Notes under the pieces: model-generated
Databases searched by the model: none
What the model was told of the DNA's origin: nothing
The model's input: only the letters and a program-made list of their open reading frames with translations
Assembly (NCBI GenBank): GCA_945787305.1
Contig: CALZIH010000165.1
Coordinates: 1-11,254 of the forward strand
Length of the DNA: 11,254 bases
Reading direction: 5' to 3'
Source of the DNA: an uncultured Desulfobulbaceae bacterium
GTDB lineage: Bacteria; Desulfobacterota; Desulfobulbia; Desulfobulbales; Desulfobulbaceae
In this document: positions 7,007 to 11,254 of the stretch, piece by piece
How positions within the stretch are numbered: position 1 is the first letter of the stretch
Layout: each line of letters opens with the position of its first letter
Made by a program: the position numbers and the translations under genes

Positions 7007-7201
7007 TTAGGCAATATTGTTTCTTTTATAAGCCTCTTGCAAAAAATAAAGTGGATTTTTTCGGTTAGCCACCTCGTGAAAAATCTCGCCAACATCCTTC
7101 CTTAATGAACCGAAAATTCGTGTCTTCCGACACTTGGGGATAAATACCACATGGTACTTGCAATCCAAGTGTGTGTAGTTTAGGCTTTGATAGTCTTTCA
7201 C
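7007..7201 (-). pseudogene. Truncated IS200/IS605-family TnpA (Y1 transposase), N-terminal fragment
   Basis: From GTG 7201 the minus strand reads DYQSLNYTHLDCKYHVVFIP, followed by KCRKTRIFGSLRKDVGEIFHEVA, the highly characteristic N-terminus of IS200/IS605 tyrosine transposases. Resemblance stops at about 7066, after roughly 45 of about 140 residues. The metal-binding HxH motif and the catalytic tyrosine, which lie downstream in intact proteins, are absent. The frame runs by chance through about 19 more codons, over ISKra4-derived sequence, to a stop at 7007. It is a dead fragment, fused by deletion to the ISKra4 remnant. Confidence 0.85.
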
Positions 7202-7286
7202 AAATAACCTCCCAACTTTGTTAAGGTTTATAAGTTGGAAAGTTTCTACGTCACCCCGTTACTGCTGTAAAAGTCAAACTTTCAAG

Positions 7287-7312
7287 AGTCCCACCGGCAT
7301 AGCCGAGGGTTT
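7287..7312. repeat. Imperfect hairpin at the likely left end of the IS200/IS605 remnant
   Basis: CCCACCGGC (7290-7298) and GCCGAGGG (7302-7309) form a short bulged stem with an ATA loop, about 90 bp upstream of the truncated tnpA start. IS200/IS605 elements carry such subterminal hairpins, which the transposase recognises as single strands. The element end would be near 7315-7330. Confidence 0.45.
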
Positions 7313-7329
7313 ACCGTTGGAAATTAAAA

Positions 7330-7398
7330 CCATAACCAAACATTTGTGAGGGATTGCCAGCAATGACGCGCTGCAACCCCCTCACTTCTGCGTTAGGT
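7330..7398 (+). other. attC-like integron recombination site
   Basis: A 60-70-bp imperfect palindrome ends in GTTAGGT (7392-7398), which fits the attC R' core GTTRRRY. It begins with TAAC (7333-7336), the complement of GTTA. Between these are paired blocks TGAGGG (7346-7351) and CCCTCA (7379-7384), then TTGCCAGC (7354-7361) and GCTGCAA (7370-7376) with one unpaired base, separated by an 8-nt loop. Unequal unpaired spacers (9 and 7 nt) lie between the TAAC/GTTA ends and the inner stem, as in folded attC sites. The R'' box (CCATAAC) fits RYYYAAC imperfectly. The ACT-domain gene starts 23 bp after GTTAGGT, the usual placement of a cassette ORF. No integrase is in the window and no second attC follows the ACT gene. 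Confidence 0.5.
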
Positions 7399-7420
7399 AT
7401 GTCAAGATCAGAGTTTAAAC

Positions 7421-7804
7421 ATGCAAAATCTAAGGTTGAATGTCCTTAAAGGACAATTTTCAATTCATCGTTTTTCAGAAAAAAGTAAAGTTCCCAGCCA
7501 GGTATATCAAGGCGCCTTCTTTGCAATCGTTAAAACCGATGAAGAACTCTCCATTGTTTGCAGTTCTTCCATCCAAGTGCAGGCTGAAAAAACAAAGAGC
7601 GGTTGGTCTTGTTTCAAGGTGCTTGGTCCGTTGGATTTCTCACTGACAGGAATTTTAGCAAAGATATCGACAACACTTTCAGAAGCAAAAATCAGTATTT
7701 TTGCAATCTCTACCTTCGATACCGATTACATCCTGATAGAGGCTTCAAAGGTATCACTTGCAAAAAAAACGTTATCTGCTGCAGGTTACCAAATCGAAGA
7801 ATAA
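7421..7804 (+). CDS. ACT-domain protein, possible integron cassette gene
   Basis: A 127-residue soluble protein matching small ACT-domain proteins of unknown function. It has an N-terminal strand region with QGAFFAIVKTDEELSIVC, a central WSCFKVLGPLDFSLTGILAK, and a C-terminal ACT half with ISIFAISTFDTDYILIEASK (about residues 91-110). The LDF(S/A)LTGIL and FA(I/L)STFDTDY(I/V)LV signatures are strongly conserved in this family. ACT domains usually bind amino acids or similar small ligands; the ligand here is unknown. ATG 7421 has only a weak ribosome-binding site (CAGAG, about 8 nt upstream). The gene stands alone, just after the attC-like site and about 200 bp before the next gene. Confidence 0.85.
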   Translation: MQNLRLNVLKGQFSIHRFSEKSKVPSQVYQGAFFAIVKTDEELSIVCSSSIQVQAEKTKSGWSCFKVLGPLDFSLTGILAKISTTLSEAKISIFAISTFDTDYILIEASKVSLAKKTLSAAGYQIEE

Positions 7805-7833
7805 AAAACTAAGCAACGAAATACCAGAAATAG

Positions 7834-7909
7834 CGCCTTTGATAGGCGGAAGTACCATCTGCATCGCAAGTTTATCGTGATTTTAAGCCCTGTATAGGGG
7901 CCGCAGATG
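7834..7909. repeat. Cluster of inverted repeats between the ACT and DUF3786 genes
   Basis: A small hairpin CGCCT-TTGAT-AGGCG (7834-7848) is followed by a larger interrupted palindrome: CATCTGC (7856-7862) pairs with GCAGATG (7903-7909), enclosing GCCC (7887-7890) and GGGC (7898-7901). There is no T-run, so neither is a classical terminator, and there is no GTTRRRY, so this is not an obvious attC. It might be a REP-like element or a structured mRNA segment. Confidence 0.35.
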
Positions 7910-7946
7910 CACAGCGCTCTATTTCTCAGGAAATAAATACGTACCC

Positions 7947-8009
7947 ATGAAAAATGATGAACTCGTAAAAAGTCGAAAACGACATTTGCACTGCAGGGAA
8001 ATACAGTGA
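7947..8009 (+). other. Possible 20-codon leader ORF or frameshifted 5' end of the DUF3786 gene
   Basis: ATG AAA AAT GAT GAA CTC begins a 20-residue frame whose TGA (8007-8009) overlaps the GTG start of the DUF3786 gene. CAGGAAA lies about 14 nt upstream of the ATG, further than usual. It is either a translationally coupled leader peptide or the original N-terminus displaced by one base. Confidence 0.3.
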
Positions 8010-8686
8010 CTTATGACCTTTCTGCCGTCGGTGGCGAGGCTTTTTACGACACCGACAAAAATACAGTAAATATATTCCAGAAAACCTACAATGATTACCT
8101 TGAGCAGATAAAGGGAATACGTCTCGACTCCATCGCTCACAAACTTGGGGCAAGATGCGAAAAAAACAAACTAACGATTACATTCTTCAATGCTGAATAT
8201 ACTGTATCAGTAGATAAGATCAGCGATTCTGCAGGGAAAAAACCGGCTCTCGACATCTGTGTTATTTTGAGCAAATATATCTTGTTGTGCCCAGCAATTC
8301 CACCAAATGATCATCAATGGGTGTCTTACCGAAACTTTAAAAACTCCTCCCCCTTAGTGGGGTATTTCAAAAAAGAAGTAGAAGACGCTATCAGTTCTCT
8401 TTATTCAGATAAAATACATACTTTAAAAAATAGCAGTGCATCCCTGGCTGGATACCGGCCAAGCCTCAGCGCAAACTATGATTTTGTTGTTCAGTTTGAC
8501 GCTCTTCCTATGATTCCAATAATTTTGCTTTTTAATAATGCAGACGAAGAGTTCCCGGCAACATGCTCTATTCTGTTTGAATCTCAAGCGGAAAAATATT
8601 TAGATTGTGAATGCCTGGCCATGCTTGGTCGTCAACTTTTCAGCCATCTAAAATTGCCATTAAACGACAATACAGCCATTCCATAA
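8006..8686 (+). CDS. DUF3786 domain-containing protein
   Basis: A 226-residue soluble protein of unknown function. The C-terminal block (about residues 160-215), FDALPMIPIILLFNNADEEF followed by SILFESQAEKYLDCECLAML, is the conserved signature of DUF3786 proteins, which are frequent in Desulfobacterota and other anaerobes. GTG 8006 is chosen because CAGGGAA lies about 6 nt upstream and there is no in-frame ATG before residue 160. A 20-codon ORF (ATG 7947, MKNDELVKSRKRH...) ends in TGA overlapping this GTG (GTGA). The codons just upstream in the DUF3786 frame are also open back to 7961 (..KTTFALQGNTV), so the true N-terminus may have been split by a frameshift. The gene ends 19 nt before lrgA, suggesting co-transcription. 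Confidence 0.82.
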   Translation: MTYDLSAVGGEAFYDTDKNTVNIFQKTYNDYLEQIKGIRLDSIAHKLGARCEKNKLTITFFNAEYTVSVDKISDSAGKKPALDICVILSKYILLCPAIPPNDHQWVSYRNFKNSSPLVGYFKKEVEDAISSLYSDKIHTLKNSSASLAGYRPSLSANYDFVVQFDALPMIPIILLFNNADEEFPATCSILFESQAEKYLDCECLAMLGRQLFSHLKLPLNDNTAIP

Positions 8687-8705
8687 GGCGGAGAAAAAAT
8701 ACAAC

Positions 8706-9071
8706 ATGCTTAGCTACTTAACTCTCATTCTATTTTGCCAACTCATCGGCGAAATAATCGTCAGGATGGCTGAACTGCCGATTCCCGGACCGGTGATTGG
8801 TATGGTCATCTTGTTCTGTGGCTTGGCCCTTCGCCAGCAAATGCCGTCAAGACTGGAAACTGTGGGTGGATTCCTGCATCGTTACCTTCCGCTATTGTTC
8901 GTCCCTGCCGGGGTTGGAATTATCACCAATCTGGATCTTCTGATAGCATTCTGGGCTCCCTTTGCCGGAGCAATAATCATCGGGACTGTTACAACAATTG
9001 CAGTAACCGCTCTGATTATGCAGCTTTTGAACCGTCGCCACCTAAAACATCAAAAAGAGTATCAGCCATGA
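8706..9071 (+). CDS. lrgA: CidA/LrgA family membrane protein (holin-like)
   Basis: A 121-residue protein with four predicted membrane segments (about residues 3-22, 26-45, 60-80 and 85-112) and a short basic tail. The family signature LPIPGPVIGMVILF lies at residues 24-37. CidA/LrgA proteins form small membrane oligomers, described as holin-like and linked to murein hydrolase control and to overflow-metabolite (pyruvate/acetate) handling. A GGCGGAG ribosome-binding site lies about 11 nt before ATG 8706. The stop overlaps the start of the LrgB-like gene (ATGA), the standard pairing. The cid and lrg types cannot be separated from sequence alone, so the symbol is a family label. Confidence 0.92.
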   Translation: MLSYLTLILFCQLIGEIIVRMAELPIPGPVIGMVILFCGLALRQQMPSRLETVGGFLHRYLPLLFVPAGVGIITNLDLLIAFWAPFAGAIIIGTVTTIAVTALIMQLLNRRHLKHQKEYQP

Positions 9072-9745
9072 TCGGTGACATAACACACCTCTGGGTCTAT
9101 TTATCAACCACCCCGCTACTATGGCTGACATTAACCTTGGCTGCTTATCAATTGGGCATATGGGTCTTTCGTAAGTTCAAATGTAGTCCGTTACTCAATC
9201 CAGTATTGACTGCAGTCATCGCTCTTGTCTGTTTGCTCAAAGCCAGCGGCACCGATTATCAAACCTATTTCAACGGTGCTCAATTTGTTCATTTTCTACT
9301 GGGACCGGCTACAGTCGCCCTGGCAATTCCGTTGTATCGTGAAATTGAAGTCATCAAGAAATCGTCTGTTCCCATTGTAATTACCCTCATGGCTGGATCG
9401 TTAACGGCAATCATAAGTGCAGTCGGTATTGCCTGGGCCTTGGGTGGTGAAAAGGTTATCTTGCTGACACTGGCACCCAAATCTGCTACGACTCCCATCG
9501 CCATGGGCATTGCTGAGCAAATAGGTGGCTTGCCATCCCTGACAGCTGCTGCGGTGGTTCTGACCGGCATCTCAGGAGCGGTTTTTGGAGACTTCGTACT
9601 TAATCGTCTGAAAATCAGTGATGAAAGAGCCCGTGGCATGGCTTTGGGTTTGGCATCACATGGTATCGGCACGGCGCATGCCATGGCATTGAATGGTCTG
9701 CTGACAGCTTTGCTGCTGGCAGCATTTATCGGCTTGATACGATAA
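9068..9745 (+). CDS. lrgB: CidB/LrgB family membrane protein
   Basis: A 225-residue, very hydrophobic protein with about six to eight membrane segments. Conserved LrgB features are FLLGPATVALAIPLYR (about residues 76-91), LAPKSATTPIAMGIA (about 135-149) and the C-terminal GLASHGIGTAHAM. It would partner the preceding CidA/LrgA protein in the inner membrane; work on related plant and bacterial LrgAB proteins points to glycolate/lactate or pyruvate transport, besides the older holin/antiholin model. ATG 9068 overlaps the upstream stop by 4 nt, so translation is coupled. The length is normal and no defects are seen. Confidence 0.94.
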   Translation: MIGDITHLWVYLSTTPLLWLTLTLAAYQLGIWVFRKFKCSPLLNPVLTAVIALVCLLKASGTDYQTYFNGAQFVHFLLGPATVALAIPLYREIEVIKKSSVPIVITLMAGSLTAIISAVGIAWALGGEKVILLTLAPKSATTPIAMGIAEQIGGLPSLTAAAVVLTGISGAVFGDFVLNRLKISDERARGMALGLASHGIGTAHAMALNGLLTALLLAAFIGLIR

Positions 9746-9780
9746 AGCGTAAGGAAAAGATAATTAAGACGCTTTGTTCT
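9744..9780 (+). terminator. Weak candidate terminator after lrgB
   Basis: AAAGCGT (9744-9750) and ACGCTTT (9769-9775) can form a 7-bp stem around an 18-nt loop, followed by GTTCTT. The loop is long and the T-tract poor, so termination is uncertain. Confidence 0.25.
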
Positions 9781-9864
9781 TCTCGCCCACAACAATTCTA
9801 TCGATAATCATTTGCTTCCTGAAGAACCATATTCCTATTGTAATGCATCCTGGAGATCCAAATC

Positions 9865-11076
9865 TTGAACGACTTTATTCCTGAGCAAGAGCTTGCTTCC
9901 CGGTGGGAGAGATGCAAAAGACTCCTTCATAAATTTCACCCGCAAGCCCAGGGGATCTTCGTGTTCTCGCGTTTGAATATTTATTATTTCACCGGTTCAT
10001 TTGCCAGCGGAGTGTTTTGGCTGCCTCTAGATGGTGAACCTGTCTTATTTTGCAGGCGTGGAGAAGAACGAGCCAAGATTGAATCACCCTTACATCATAT
10101 TTACTCATTTACATCTTATCGTGATATTGAAACCATTCTTAACGATATGGGCGGTTCTTTATCTACAGTGGTCGCAGCTGAAATGAATGGGTTGTCATGG
10201 GCTCTTTCGAACAGCCTCACCAAACACCTCTCTACCATTCAATTCGTTTCGGCAGATAGAATACTAGCCATGACTCGTGCCAACAAGTCAACGTGGGAAC
10301 GAAGCATCCTTCGGGAAGCGGGTTCCAGACATGAAAGATGTTTGACCAGGCTGCTGCCTCCTTTACTTCATGATGGTATGAGTGAACTGGAGATATGTCA
10401 CAACATCTCAGAAGTATTTTATTCCGAGGGCCATCATGGAATTTTACGGATGGAACATTATGGAGAGGAAGCTTTTCTCGGACACATCTCGGTTGGGGAC
10501 AGCGCCAATTATCCCAGTGTCTTCAATGGGCCGGTGGGGCTTCGAGGAATTCACCCGGCAACACCTCATATGGGGTCTGCAGAAGTGCAGTGGACTGCGG
10601 GGAAACCGCTTACCATAGATAATGGATTTACCCTTGCCGGTTACATAACCGATAAGACGCAAGTCTACTGGCTTGGCGATAAAAAGAAAATACCAGTGAA
10701 CGCTTTAGAAGCACATGATTTTTGTGTCGACCTGCAACATCAAATTGCAGAACTGTTAAAGCCGGGAGTACCGCCAAGTGAAATCTGGAACAAATGTCTT
10801 GCTCAAGTTGAGCACTCTCAATGGAAAGATGGCTTTATGGGGTACGGGAAAAACAAAGTGTCTTTTGTCGGCCATGGAATTGGACTTGCCATAGATGAAT
10901 ATCCGGTTCTGGCAAAAGGGTTCGATGTACCCCTTGAAGAAGGGATGACAATTGCTGTCGAACCTAAAATCGGTATCCCTGGTTTTGGAATGGTGGGCGT
11001 TGAAAACACCTTTGAAGTAACAACTGGGGGTGGAAAATCCCTGACCGGAGAAAAGTTGGATATAATAACCGTTTAA
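9865..11076 (+). CDS. M24 family metallopeptidase (Xaa-Pro aminopeptidase / creatinase fold)
   Basis: A 403-residue cytoplasmic protein with a creatinase-type N-terminal domain (about 1-140, including NIYYFTGSFASGVFWLP) and a pita-bread catalytic domain (about 150-400). All five metal ligands of M24 peptidases are present: D252 and D263 in IDNGFTLAGYITDKTQ, H337 in VGHGIGL, E366 in VEPKIG and E380 in GVENTF. It probably removes N-terminal residues before proline or cleaves short proline peptides; creatinase-like or DMSP lyase-like (DddP) roles also occur in this fold and cannot be excluded. The start is TTG 9865 with GGAG about 10 nt upstream; the only other in-frame choice before the stop at 9841 is CTG 9850. 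It lies 119 nt after lrgB in the same direction and may have its own promoter. Confidence 0.92.
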   Translation: MNDFIPEQELASRWERCKRLLHKFHPQAQGIFVFSRLNIYYFTGSFASGVFWLPLDGEPVLFCRRGEERAKIESPLHHIYSFTSYRDIETILNDMGGSLSTVVAAEMNGLSWALSNSLTKHLSTIQFVSADRILAMTRANKSTWERSILREAGSRHERCLTRLLPPLLHDGMSELEICHNISEVFYSEGHHGILRMEHYGEEAFLGHISVGDSANYPSVFNGPVGLRGIHPATPHMGSAEVQWTAGKPLTIDNGFTLAGYITDKTQVYWLGDKKKIPVNALEAHDFCVDLQHQIAELLKPGVPPSEIWNKCLAQVEHSQWKDGFMGYGKNKVSFVGHGIGLAIDEYPVLAKGFDVPLEEGMTIAVEPKIGIPGFGMVGVENTFEVTTGGGKSLTGEKLDIITV

Positions 11077-11136
11077 AATCGATTAAAAGCTATCAAATCA
11101 TTGCTTGTGAATTTCGACAATAAAAAGGGGTCATCT

Positions 11137-11217
11137 ATGATAAGTAAAGTCAAGCGGAAAACGGAGATTTCCTGTTTATTCAGTAGCGCTGCCCATGAGC
11201 ACGGGCCCTGGATATAG
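11137..11217 (+). other. Doubtful 26-codon ORF at the right end
   Basis: ATG 11137 is preceded by AAGGGG at a suitable 6-nt distance and encodes MISKVKRKTEISCLF... to a TAG at 11215. No family is recognised. It may be a small gene, the broken start of a longer one, or chance. Confidence 0.2.
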
Positions 11218-11254
11218 GTGGTCGAACGGTGGAGAACCCTACTTCTATTCGGAA

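Larger units (their letters stand above)
6477..7066 (-). pseudogene. Decayed ISKra4-family transposase, C-terminal part, interrupted by a MITE
   Basis: Read on the minus strand from about 7066: KRLIKETILPKKLEEFYTY, then IRNNAGFIPYYGEW, an in-frame TAG (6939-6937), RYGETTSTAYVESTVNQVII, and a one-base frameshift near 6865. In the next frame comes QQVRWSKQGAHL, interrupted by the 6588-6824 insertion, and then LLLQVHNRVLNDELREAF, GQWHPNW and a stop at 6477. The ESTVNQV...QQ(M/V)RWS(K/R)xGAHLLLQ signature and the terminal LNxELRxxFxxWYP-like motif are, from memory, the C-terminal hallmarks of ISKra4-type transposases. The N-terminal half is missing; the break is at the IS200-like fragment near 7066. 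It carries at least one stop, one frameshift and one insertion, so it is not functional. Confidence 0.8.

Noticed and set aside
6658..7068. Plus-strand open frame of 136 codons
   Set aside because: It runs across the MITE, the ISKra4 remnant and their junctions in antisense, so it is a chance frame over composite DNA.
7441..7455. Perfect palindrome TGTCCTT-A-AAGGACA as an operator
   Set aside because: It lies within the ACT coding sequence (codons for NVLKGQ), with no promoter around it; probably chance.
7919..8153. Minus-strand frames of 73-75 codons
   Set aside because: They are antisense to the start of the DUF3786 gene, without domains or ribosome-binding support.
1..11254. CRISPR array, tRNA or rRNA genes
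   Set aside because: No regularly spaced direct repeats and no tRNA cloverleaf or conserved rRNA sequence were seen on reading both strands.

Overview
This window reads as an accessory, mobile-element-rich stretch of a bacterial chromosome. A Desulfobacterota-like (deltaproteobacterial) host is my best guess, based on a DUF3786-family protein, the style of the IS630, ISKra4 and IS200/IS605 elements, and moderate, uneven base composition. No rRNA, tRNA or housekeeping gene is present to confirm this.

Left part (1-6146, all minus strand). An apparently intact IS630-family transposase runs off the left edge. Behind it, read from right to left, lies a set of lipid/polyketide- and glycan-type genes: a MaoC-like (hotdog) plus short-chain dehydrogenase fusion, a frameshifted thioredoxin-like gene, a NodB-type polysaccharide deacetylase, a FkbH-like protein (HAD phosphatase plus GNAT), and a stand-alone acyl carrier protein overlapping the end of FkbH. 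FkbH plus ACP is the known module for making a glyceryl-S-ACP-type thioester from a glycolytic phosphate. Its tight linkage to a polysaccharide deacetylase suggests a surface-glycan or lipid decoration pathway, cut off on one side by the IS630 element. The deacetylase-FkbH-ACP block is visibly AT-richer than the MaoC-SDR and thioredoxin block, so the two probably have different histories.

Middle (6147-7420). This is a non-coding graveyard of mobile elements. An AT-rich leader precedes the MaoC-SDR gene. Next is the C-terminal half of an ISKra4-type transposase, decayed by a stop and a frameshift. It is interrupted by a 237-bp MITE-like element with perfect 13-bp terminal inverted repeats and a 5-bp AATAA duplication; removing the element and one duplication restores the transposase frame exactly. 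The remnant abuts a truncated IS200/IS605 TnpA, and beyond that lies a hairpin that looks like an integron attC site.

Right part (7421-11254, all plus strand). An ACT-domain protein sits just downstream of the attC-like site. It is followed by a DUF3786 protein, a CidA/LrgA and CidB/LrgB membrane pair (overlapping ATGA), and a complete M24 metallopeptidase of the Xaa-Pro aminopeptidase/creatinase type. The DUF3786, lrgA and lrgB genes are spaced as an operon. The last 180 bases hold only a doubtful small ORF.
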